A DNA stretch of 5,390 bases, taken from Myxococcales bacterium. GTDB taxonomy: Bacteria > Myxococcota > Polyangia > Fen-1088. The stretch spans positions 1-5,390 of the forward strand of contig PMCR01000113.1 of NCBI GenBank assembly GCA_003155465.1. Direction: 5' to 3'. A program made the position numbers and the translations under genes. Shown in pieces: positions 1-5,390 of this stretch. Below the pieces are notes generated by a model. The model ran no database searches and was not told the origin of the DNA. It saw nothing but the letters and a program-made list of their open reading frames with translations. Positions within the stretch are counted from its first letter, which is position 1, and each line of letters opens with the position of its first letter.

Positions 1-508
1 CACCTTGTTCAATCTCTTGGGGCCGCTCACCAACCCGGCCGGTGCACGCTATCACATGAACGGCGTGTTTGCGGCCGAACGCTGCGAGTTCATGGCGCGT
101 GCCCATGCCCAACTGGGCTCGCTGCGCGCCCTGGTGGTGCACGGTGCGGGCGGGCTGGACGAGATCGCCCCCGCTGGACCGACCCAGGTTGCGGAACTGC
201 GCGACGGCAGGGTTCGTTGCTACGAAATTCGGCCCGCGGATTTCGATCTGCGCGAGGAGGATCCCGCGGGCCTGGCCGGCGGAGACGCCGCGACCAACGC
301 GCAACTCTTGCAGGCTGCCCTGGCCGGCGCGCCTGGGGCGATTCGGGTGGCCGCGCTACTGGAAGCGGCGGCCAGTCTCTATGTGGTGGGCGCGGCGCCC
401 GATCTGCGGGTCGGTGCTCGCCAGGCGGCGGCGGCGCTCGACAGCGGAAAAGCCCGTGCCCTGGTGGACCGACTGCGCAGCCTTTCGCCGGTGCAGAAGA
501 AAGAATGA
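1..508 (+). CDS. trpD: Anthranilate phosphoribosyltransferase, C-terminal half (5' end outside window)
   Basis: TrpD transfers the phosphoribosyl group of PRPP to anthranilate, giving N-(5'-phosphoribosyl)anthranilate, the second step of the tryptophan branch. The open frame runs in from the left edge (first whole codon at position 2) and ends at TGA 506-508, so about 168 codons are present, roughly half of the usual 330-345 residues. Visible family hallmarks are FNLLGPLTNPAG at the left edge, the VVHG...GLDE segment whose Asp-Glu pair binds magnesium in characterised homologues, and LAGGDAATN further on. The TTG at position 5 lies inside the conserved FNLLGP block and is not a real start. 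The N-terminal helical domain and PRPP-binding glycine loop lie upstream, out of view. One mild oddity: LLEAAASLYV has Glu where family members usually have Asn (LLNAAA). The stop codon overlaps the trpC start (ATGA, 505-508), implying one transcript and coupled translation. Confidence 0.95.
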   Translation, partial: TLFNLLGPLTNPAGARYHMNGVFAAERCEFMARAHAQLGSLRALVVHGAGGLDEIAPAGPTQVAELRDGRVRCYEIRPADFDLREEDPAGLAGGDAATNAQLLQAALAGAPGAIRVAALLEAAASLYVVGAAPDLRVGARQAAAALDSGKARALVDRLRSLSPVQKKE

Positions 509-1284
509 TCCTCGACGAAATCCTCGCGCAGACGCGCCAGTCGGTCGATTCCGCCCGAAACCGACTGTCACTTCCTGGTCTAGAGGAACAGGTCTTTCTT
601 GCGCCGCCGGTTCGTGATTTCTGTGCGACGCTTGCCGGCAAGCCCGGACCGGCGTGCATTGCAGAGTTCAAGCGGCGCTCGCCCTCCAAGGGCTGGATCA
701 GCCGGGATGCTGATCCGGCTGCGGTGTCGAGGGCCTACCAGGAGGCTGGGGCCGCCGCCATCTCGGTGCTGACTGACAACCCGTTCTTCGGCGGCTCGCT
801 CGATGATCTGCGTCGGGCACGCGCCGTCGTCACCATCCCCGTCCTGCGCAAGGATTTCATCATCGACCCCTACCAGGTGGCGGAGGCGCGTGCGGCGGGC
901 GCGGACGCGATTCTGCTCATCGTGGCCGCTTTGCCCCAGGAGGACCTAGTGGTTCTGCTGGCCGAGGTCAGGCGGTTGGGCATGGAGGCGCTGGTGGAGA
1001 CGCACGACCGTCACGAGGTGGAGCGCGCGCTTGCCGCCGGTGCGCGCGTGATTGGGGTCAACCATCGGGACCTTCACACATTCAAGCTGGACATGACACT
1101 GGCCACCACCCTGCGACCTCTGGTTCCCTCGGACCGCCTGTTGGTCGCGGAGTCGGGTATCCGCACGCCGGAAGACCTGAGGAGGATGCAGGGGGCGGGC
1201 ATTGACGCCGTTCTGGTAGGTGAAAGCCTGATGCGCGAGCCTGACCCCGGCTCGGCGTTGGGCAGGCTCTTGGGGCGCACATGA
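505..1284 (+). CDS. trpC: Indole-3-glycerol phosphate synthase
   Basis: TrpC closes the indole ring: CdRP is decarboxylated and dehydrated to indole-3-glycerol phosphate. The product is 259 residues, the normal length for a monofunctional enzyme. The expected (beta/alpha)8-barrel catalytic set is intact: E54 and K56 in EFKRRSPSKG, K116 in LRKDFIIDPYQ, E165 in ALVETHD, N186 in GVNHRDL, and S217 in AESGI; VGESLM near residue 240 is the terminal phosphate-binding loop. The frame stays open upstream to 217, but that stretch lies inside trpD in another frame. ATG 505 is chosen because MILDEIL is a typical TrpC N-terminus and because it overlaps the trpD stop as ATGA, preceded by a purine-rich AGAAGAAAG. 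It also overlaps trpF as ATGA at 1281-1284. TrpC and TrpF are separate here, unlike the fused enterobacterial enzyme. Confidence 0.97.
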   Translation: MILDEILAQTRQSVDSARNRLSLPGLEEQVFLAPPVRDFCATLAGKPGPACIAEFKRRSPSKGWISRDADPAAVSRAYQEAGAAAISVLTDNPFFGGSLDDLRRARAVVTIPVLRKDFIIDPYQVAEARAAGADAILLIVAALPQEDLVVLLAEVRRLGMEALVETHDRHEVERALAAGARVIGVNHRDLHTFKLDMTLATTLRPLVPSDRLLVAESGIRTPEDLRRMQGAGIDAVLVGESLMREPDPGSALGRLLGRT

Positions 1285-1907
1285 CTTTTTTGGTCAAGCT
1301 CTGCGGCATCACACGTCCCGAGGACGCCAGGCAGGCAGCGGCGGCCGGTGCTGATCTGATCGGCCTCAATTTCTGGCGTGGGTCGAAGCGGTTCGTGCAG
1401 GACAAGCAGGCGCGCGAGATCATCGCAGCTATTCCTCCGGGGGTGCTGAAGGTGGGCGTCTTCGTCAACGCCCATCCTCTGGTGGTCAGCGAGACGCTGG
1501 CCGACTTGAAACTAGACCTGGTGCAGTTGCACGGCGACGAGATTGCGGCGACCTGGACTTGGCTGCGGCCGGAGCAGACCATCCGCGTCGTTCGCGTTCG
1601 TGACCAGGCGTCGCTCAAAGAGGCGCTGGGCTGGCAGGCGAGACTCTTCCTCTACGACGCCTATGCCGAGGGATACGGCGGCAGCGGCAAACGAGCGCCG
1701 TGGGAGATCGTGGCAGCGGGCGCGCGGCGGCCGTTCTTGATCGCCGGCGGCCTGAATCCCAGCAACGTAGCCGAGGCGATCCGGGCGACCCGGCCGGACG
1801 GCGTCGACGTGTCGTCCGGGGTCGAGTCGGCGCCCGGTATCAAGGACATGCGCAAGGTGCGCGCCTTCATCAAGCACGCCCGCGCGGCAGCGGGAAAGCT
1901 GAAATAG
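1281..1907 (+). CDS. trpF: Phosphoribosylanthranilate isomerase
   Basis: TrpF performs the Amadori rearrangement of phosphoribosylanthranilate to CdRP, the substrate of TrpC, so trpDCF encode three consecutive steps. The product is 208 residues, the usual size. Recognisable motifs are [12 protein letters not shown] at the N-terminus with the catalytic general base C8, GLNFW near 28-32, VGVFVN at 58-63, QLHGDE at 82-87, the catalytic general acid D126 in LFLYDA, the AGGLNPSNV phosphate loop near 155-163 and GVDVSSGVE at 174-182. Both catalytic residues are present, so the enzyme should be active. ATG 1281 is chosen from the 4-base ATGA overlap with the trpC stop and the standard N-terminus. 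The gene ends at TAG 1905-1907, three bases before the stop of the convergent YciO-like gene, with no room for a terminator between them. No trpB follows, so this is the visible end of the trp run. Confidence 0.97.
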   Translation: MTFLVKLCGITRPEDARQAAAAGADLIGLNFWRGSKRFVQDKQAREIIAAIPPGVLKVGVFVNAHPLVVSETLADLKLDLVQLHGDEIAATWTWLRPEQTIRVVRVRDQASLKEALGWQARLFLYDAYAEGYGGSGKRAPWEIVAAGARRPFLIAGGLNPSNVAEAIRATRPDGVDVSSGVESAPGIKDMRKVRAFIKHARAAAGKLK

Positions 1908-1910
1908 AAA

Positions 1911-2546
1911 CTATCCCGTCAGCCGATTCGCCGGGCCGAGTCCCTCGCGCAGCACCGTCACCCAGTCATCCACCAGGCTCACCACGGTGGAGGGCGGGCC
2001 GTTCAGGGTTCCGCCGTCCAGAATGAGATCGAGATCAGTGCCGTATTCCTGCCGGATCTCGGCGGCGGTGGTCAAGACCTGGCCGTCGCGCGACTTGGCG
2101 GTGGCTGTCAGGATGGGCCGGCCCAGCCGCCAGGTCAGCTTCTCGCACAGGGCGCTTTGCGGGATGCGGACCCCAATGGTGCGCCGTTCGCCTTGCACGA
2201 AGGGCGAGAGGACGTTCGGGTGGGCCAGCAGTTCGGCGCAGTAGGGACCGGGGAAGATGCGATTGATCAGCCGATAGCCGGCCTCGCTCACCCGGGTGAA
2301 ACGGGGAAGCTCGCCCACGTCGGGCAGCAAGAAGGTCAGCGGACGGGTTGTCAGATCAAGGCCGCGCATGCGTTGGATCCGTTCGATCCCCTGCTTCTGG
2401 CCAAGAGCACAGCCGATGCCGTACAGGGTGTCGGTGGGAAACGCGATCACGCCCCCTCCCGACAGCACAGCGATCGCCTGCTGCAGAATCGCCTCGGCCG
2501 GCTCTGAGGGCGACACTTCCACAATGGGTGCTCTGGGCGAAGGCAT
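1911..2546 (-). CDS. YrdC/Sua5/YciO-family protein, YciO-like
   Basis: This 211-residue protein is a single YrdC-like domain. FPTDTLYGIG (36-45), the RPLTFLLPDVGEL segment (68-80), FPGPY (98-102), RRTIGVRIP (121-129) and the ending DLILDGG...PSTVVSL...VLREG are all family features. The family includes TsaC/Sua5, which make threonylcarbamoyl-AMP for tRNA t6A, and the paralogue YciO, whose role is less settled. From remembered sequences the KRxTIGxRxP and C-terminal DGG blocks resemble E. coli YciO most. Of the TsaC K-R-S-N set, only Arg (R68) is kept; Lys aligns with T66, Ser with T149 and Asn with K151 (TATAK, where SAN is usual). t6A synthesis should therefore not be assumed. The start is placed at ATG 2546, just before the domain. 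An in-frame GTG at 2579 would add 11 residues of no recognised type; the frame open further upstream overlaps the next gene. There is no good Shine-Dalgarno at either start. It converges on trpF and diverges from the VIT/VWA gene. Confidence 0.88.
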   Translation of the reverse strand: MPSPRAPIVEVSPSEPAEAILQQAIAVLSGGGVIAFPTDTLYGIGCALGQKQGIERIQRMRGLDLTTRPLTFLLPDVGELPRFTRVSEAGYRLINRIFPGPYCAELLAHPNVLSPFVQGERRTIGVRIPQSALCEKLTWRLGRPILTATAKSRDGQVLTTAAEIRQEYGTDLDLILDGGTLNGPPSTVVSLVDDWVTVLREGLGPANRLTG

Positions 2547-2552
2547 CGGGTG

Positions 2553-2558
2553 AGTATA
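2553..2558 (-). promoter_or_regulatory. Candidate -10 element of the YciO-like gene (possible leaderless start)
   Basis: Read on the - strand this hexamer is TATACT, five of six matches to the housekeeping -10 consensus. It ends six bases before the ATG at 2546, so transcription would begin at or next to the start codon, giving a leaderless message. That would fit the absence of a Shine-Dalgarno. I found no convincing -35 hexamer at 16-18 bp spacing, so this is a weak, inferred call. Confidence 0.3.
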
Positions 2559-2616
2559 TGGCAGGTGGGCCGCATGCACGCAAAGGCCTGCTTGCGGAGT
2601 AGACTCAGCCCCCCAA

Positions 2617-4728
2617 ATGCTCTCGCCCATTTTCGCCGTCTTGCTCGCCCTTGCGACAGGCCAGCCCGGGCCGGCGTCCGAGCCGGAGCTGGCCCACCGT
2701 ATTTCGATTCGCATATCGGGGCCCGTGGCCCTGGTCGAGGTGGAACGTGAGGTGCTTATCGGCGAGAAGCGGGTCCCGGCACGCGACACGGTAGTCGATC
2801 TCGATTTGCCCGAGGGTGCGGCCCTGGTGGACTGGGAAGCGCGGTTCGCGGGTCGAGCCATCAGGCTTGTCGCCACGACCGAGGCCACTGCCCGCGCCGA
2901 CTACGCGCGTGCCCTGTCGTCGCATCAACTCGCGCCGACGCCGGCGCCCCCCGACGACGCGGCCCGGGTTCGGGTGCATCTGGCGCCGCTGGCTGCGGCT
3001 GGGCGCGTGCTTCTACACTATCGCTACATCGCCCCCGCGGTCTGTGCCGACGGTCGTTTCGTCCTGCGCCTGCCCGCCAGCCTAGAAGAGAACCCGACCG
3101 CAGCCCAGGTGACCGTAAGGTTCGACGATCTGCCGGCCGACGCCAGACTGTCCGAGGCGAGCGTCGCCGGCGCGCCGGTTCACATCCAGTCCAACCGGCG
3201 CTCTCCCATGGTGCGTGCCACGGCGCCTGCGCAGGCCGCCTGGGAAGTTAACTTCAGCTTGCGCGAGCCTGCTGGGGGTGCCGGCCAGTTGGGTGCAGCG
3301 CGAGCCGTCTGGCGCGCGCCTGGCACCGCGCACGCAGCGGAAGCCTGGGCGGTCGGCCTGTGCCGGCCGCAGCATCCGCCGAGCGAGCAGCCCGCGGGTG
3401 AGGTGATGTTGCTCATCGATCGTTCCCGCAGCGTCGGTACCGGCGGCATGTCCAGCCAGCGTACCCTGGTGCGCGCGTTGCTTGAGGCTCTCCCGCCCGC
3501 GCAGCGATTCAACGCCATTCTGTTTGCGCGGACAGCGACGCAGGTGTTTCCCCTCCCGCGTGCGGCCACGCGCGAGGCCCTGGCCGCGCTCGATGCAGCA
3601 GTCGACCCAAATCAACTGGAGAACGGAACCGACCTGGCAGCGGCACTCGGCCGCGCAGCCGACTGGGCCAGGGGCGGCGGGTCGCGCTCGGCTGGTGAGT
3701 CGCGTCTGTTGGTCATCGTCAGCGACGGGGCGTTGCCCGAGGATCAGACCGCCGCGAGGCTGGCGGGCGCGCTTGCTTCCGTGGGTCCTGGCGCCGGGCT
3801 GCGGGTGCTGGTTTTGCTCGTGCGTCCCGCCGCCGATGAGCCTGTCCCAACCGACGCGGTCGAGCGCTTGGACAAGCTGGTGGCACGGTTCGGCGGGGCT
3901 GTGCGCGTGTTGGCGGCCGAGGACTTGCTTGGCGTCGTGCGATCCGCGGTGGCAGGGCTGGCGCAGGGTGGGGATCTGTTCAACGTCCGTACCCAGGGGC
4001 GCAAAGCGCGGGAGCTAGCCGCTGGCGTGGCTCCGGGGATGGGCTTCGTGAGGACGTTGACCCTGCCGGCTGGCCAGGGTTCCCGTGTCCAGTTGGCGGC
4101 TGAGCGTGCGGGCGCGACGGTTCGGGCCAGCGCGTCCGCCGCGCGCGTTGCGGCCGAGTGGTTGCAACCCCTGGTCGACACCCAGCCGCCGAAAATCTGG
4201 GCAGGCTCGCTACCCGAAGTCGCGGTCTATGTCGAGGCGGTCGTGCCACGACCGCAGCCGGCCGCGGACGGCGTGGTGCGTGGACAGATGGACCCGCTGG
4301 TCCTGCGCAATGCCCTGGCGCTGGCCTACCTGCCGCGCGCGCGGGCCTGCTACGTTTCGCGGCGGGTGGCCAACGGCGTCGACTTGGCCCTGCGCGGTCG
4401 GCTTCGGCTGGAGCTTCACCTTGAACGGGGCGAGCTCGAAGACGCGATCATCCGCCACTCCAGCCTGGACCGACCCGAGATCGAGAGTTGCGTGCGTGAG
4501 GCCGCCTTTCCCGTGGAGTACCCGCGTCCCATGTTTCGTGACGCACCGACGGTGGCTGCGGTGAATCTGGTGTTTCGGCCCCGCGCGCCCGAGGTGATTC
4601 GGCCCGACGCCTCACCGTTTGACCGGGAGATTGATCTTATCCTGGGACCGGTCACTTTCGACCCGCAGAAGCTTCTGGAGAGCGAGGCGCGGAAGAGCAG
4701 TGCGACAGAGAACGGCCCAGGTGATTGA
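2617..4728 (+). CDS. VIT and VWA domain protein with AgmX/PglI-like C-terminal domain
   Basis: The product is 703 residues with three recognisable parts. Residues about 25-215 look like a VIT (inter-alpha-trypsin inhibitor) domain: strand-rich, with VEREVLIG, TVVDLDLPEGAALVDWEARFAGR, ARADYARAL and VLLHYRYIAP. Residues about 260-445 are a VWA domain with a complete metal-ion-dependent adhesion site: D268, S270, S272 (DxSxS), T338 and D370. Residues about 560-656 resemble the AgmX/PglI C-terminal domain of myxobacterial motility proteins: RACY (C578, Y579), GRLRLELHLERGELEDA, SSLDRPEIESCV (C625), then FPVEYPRP. The N-terminus MLSPIFAVLLALATGQ is hydrophobic but lacks Lys/Arg, so it is only a weak signal peptide; no other membrane segment is seen. 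ATG 2617 is the first start after the in-frame stop at 2551. The bases just before it are C-rich, and the nearest GGAG (2596-2599) is too far away for a normal Shine-Dalgarno. A periplasmic or envelope ligand-binding or scaffold role is inferred; the specific function is unknown. Confidence 0.88.
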   Translation: MLSPIFAVLLALATGQPGPASEPELAHRISIRISGPVALVEVEREVLIGEKRVPARDTVVDLDLPEGAALVDWEARFAGRAIRLVATTEATARADYARALSSHQLAPTPAPPDDAARVRVHLAPLAAAGRVLLHYRYIAPAVCADGRFVLRLPASLEENPTAAQVTVRFDDLPADARLSEASVAGAPVHIQSNRRSPMVRATAPAQAAWEVNFSLREPAGGAGQLGAARAVWRAPGTAHAAEAWAVGLCRPQHPPSEQPAGEVMLLIDRSRSVGTGGMSSQRTLVRALLEALPPAQRFNAILFARTATQVFPLPRAATREALAALDAAVDPNQLENGTDLAAALGRAADWARGGGSRSAGESRLLVIVSDGALPEDQTAARLAGALASVGPGAGLRVLVLLVRPAADEPVPTDAVERLDKLVARFGGAVRVLAAEDLLGVVRSAVAGLAQGGDLFNVRTQGRKARELAAGVAPGMGFVRTLTLPAGQGSRVQLAAERAGATVRASASAARVAAEWLQPLVDTQPPKIWAGSLPEVAVYVEAVVPRPQPAADGVVRGQMDPLVLRNALALAYLPRARACYVSRRVANGVDLALRGRLRLELHLERGELEDAIIRHSSLDRPEIESCVREAAFPVEYPRPMFRDAPTVAAVNLVFRPRAPEVIRPDASPFDREIDLILGPVTFDPQKLLESEARKSSATENGPGD

Positions 4729-4734
4729 GTCAGC

Positions 4735-4763
4735 TTGACCTGGCCCTCCCCTCCGACTATAAA
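4735..4763 (+). promoter_or_regulatory. Housekeeping-type promoter in front of rplC
   Basis: A -35 hexamer TTGACC (4735-4740) and a -10 hexamer TATAAA (4758-4763) are separated by exactly 17 bp. Each matches the sigma-70-type consensus at five of six positions. Transcription would start near 4768-4771, leaving an untranslated leader of only about 22-25 bases before rplC. The -35 begins seven bases after the stop codon of the VIT/VWA gene, so the promoter fills almost all of the 64-base spacer. It stands out in GC-rich surroundings and is well placed to drive a ribosomal-protein operon. Confidence 0.75.
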
Positions 4764-4776
4764 GCCACGTTCTTTC

Positions 4777-4782
4777 AAGAGG
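4777..4782 (+). promoter_or_regulatory. Shine-Dalgarno sequence of rplC
   Basis: AAGAGG, continuing with T, pairs with the anti-Shine-Dalgarno end of 16S rRNA and lies 10 bases before ATG 4793. It is the clearest ribosome binding site in the window and decides the rplC start. Its last two bases are also the first arm bases of the short inverted repeat GGTTT-GT-AAACC (4781-4792) that abuts the start codon. Confidence 0.65.
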
Positions 4783-4792
4783 TTTGTAAACC

Positions 4793-5390
4793 ATGTCGCT
4801 GAAAATGGGCCTGATTGGCCGCAAGTTGGGCATGACTCGCGTGTTCCACGATGACGGAACATCTCTGGGCTGCACGGCGCTCGAAATCGGGCCCTGCGTG
4901 GTGACCGCTCAACGGACGCCGGAAAAACACGGGTACGCGGCTCTGCAGCTTGGATTCGAGGAGCGCTCGCTGCGTCACGTGCGCCGCTCGGAGTCCAAGC
5001 TTTTCGAGAAGCTGAAGATCGAGCGGACTCCTGCGGTGTTGCGCGAGGTTCGCCTGGAGCCGACCGATGTGGCCAAGTTCGATGTGGGCAAGGTGCTGAA
5101 GGCCGAAGAAGTCTTCAAGTCGGGCGATGTCGTCGACGTGGTGGGCGTTACCAAGGGCAAGGGCTATCAGGGCGTCATGAAGATGCACAAGATGGCGGGC
5201 TCGGTGAACGGTCACGGATCGCACGAGTTCTTCCGTCACGGCGGCTCCATTGGGTGTCGCCTCACCCCCGGCCGCGTGCACAAGGGCAAGCGGATGTCCC
5301 AGCACATGGGGCATGTCCGGTGCACGTCATCTGATCTGGTGGTGGTCAAGGTCTTCCCAGAGACGAACGTCGTGCTGGTCAAGGGCGCGG
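4793..5390 (+). CDS. rplC: 50S ribosomal protein L3 (uL3), 3' end outside window
   Basis: L3 is a primary assembly protein of the large ribosomal subunit; its internal loop reaches towards the peptidyl-transferase centre. The frame is open from ATG 4793 to the right edge, 199 codons, against a usual 205-225, so only the last few residues are missing. Recognisable features are the N-terminus MGLIGRKLGMTRVF (5-18), VTAQRT, YAALQLGF, the L3 signature around F108-H132 including GVTKGKGYQGVMK, then HEFFRHGGSIG (144-154), TPGRVHKGKRM and HMGHVR. The HEFFRHGGSIG form recalls L3 of deltaproteobacteria rather than the E. coli form. Two residues are unusual: M131 where the signature has Arg, and C155 where E. 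coli has the PrmB-methylated Gln. The gene has its own promoter and Shine-Dalgarno. Directly upstream is the VIT/VWA gene, not the rpsJ (S10) usual in S10 operons. rplD, rplW and rplB are expected downstream but are not visible. Confidence 0.97.
   Translation, partial: MSLKMGLIGRKLGMTRVFHDDGTSLGCTALEIGPCVVTAQRTPEKHGYAALQLGFEERSLRHVRRSESKLFEKLKIERTPAVLREVRLEPTDVAKFDVGKVLKAEEVFKSGDVVDVVGVTKGKGYQGVMKMHKMAGSVNGHGSHEFFRHGGSIGCRLTPGRVHKGKRMSQHMGHVRCTSSDLVVVKVFPETNVVLVKGA

Noticed and set aside
217..504. Upstream extension of the trpC reading frame into trpD
   Set aside because: The extension lies within the conserved trpD coding sequence in another frame, gives a low-complexity Gly/Arg-rich translation, and the true TrpC N-terminus begins at ATG 505.
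90..689. 199-codon open frame on the - strand
   Set aside because: It is antisense to trpD and trpC, and its translation is Pro/Arg-rich with no recognisable domain, as expected for a shadow frame in GC-rich DNA.
1082..1618. 178-codon open frame on the - strand across trpC/trpF
   Set aside because: It is antisense to two genes with intact catalytic motifs, and its product is Ser/Arg/Pro-rich without family features.
2600..2605. TAGACT as a -10 element for the VIT/VWA gene
   Set aside because: It matches the consensus at only four of six positions and has no -35 partner near 2577-2583, so the promoter of this gene remains unassigned.
2547..2888. N-terminal extension of the YciO-like frame up to 2888
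   Set aside because: It would overlap about 270 bases of the VIT/VWA gene on the opposite strand, and the extra residues are Ser/Arg/Thr-rich with no YrdC-family similarity; the domain starts just after 2546.
3082..3615. 177-codon open frame on the - strand within the VIT/VWA gene
   Set aside because: It is antisense to the VIT/VWA region including the MIDAS, and no domain is seen in its translation.
4775..5314. 179-codon His-rich open frame on the - strand
   Set aside because: It is the complement of the strongly conserved rplC; the His/Leu richness reflects antisense reading of its codons.

Overview
The window is GC-rich bacterial DNA, roughly two thirds G+C by eye, with densely packed genes and strong G/C bias at third codon positions. 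It looks like chromosomal DNA of a deltaproteobacterial or myxobacterial-type organism (Myxococcota or a relative). That placement is an inference. It rests on the large VIT/VWA protein ending in an AgmX/PglI-like domain, a type I associate with myxobacteria, and on the form of ribosomal protein L3 around its 'HEFFRHGGSIG' stretch. No mobile element, CRISPR array, tRNA or rRNA is visible.

Layout: (1) Positions 1-1907 hold a tryptophan-biosynthesis run on the + strand: the 3' half of trpD, then trpC, then trpF. Both junctions are ATGA overlaps, so the three are almost certainly co-transcribed and translationally coupled. Together they cover three consecutive steps: anthranilate to phosphoribosylanthranilate, to CdRP, to indole-3-glycerol phosphate. 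trpB/trpA do not follow. (2) Positions 1911-2546 on the - strand hold a YrdC/Sua5/YciO-family protein, most like YciO. It converges on trpF with only three bases between the stop codons. (3) Positions 2617-4728 on the + strand hold a 703-residue protein with a weak signal peptide, a VIT domain, a VWA domain with an intact MIDAS, and a C-terminal AgmX/PglI-like domain. It is divergent from the yciO-like gene across about 70 bases. (4) Positions 4729-4792 form a short spacer with a near-consensus housekeeping promoter (TTGACC, 17 bp, TATAAA) and a Shine-Dalgarno sequence. (5) Positions 4793-5390 hold the start of rplC (ribosomal protein L3), which runs off the window.

The window therefore joins the end of a trp operon, two single genes and the apparent start of a ribosomal-protein operon. 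I see no clear new multi-gene system. The points most worth a second look are the VIT-VWA-AgmX architecture, the isolated rplC promoter with no rpsJ in front of it, residue changes in L3 and in the YciO-like protein at usually conserved positions, and a possible leaderless start for the YciO-like gene.
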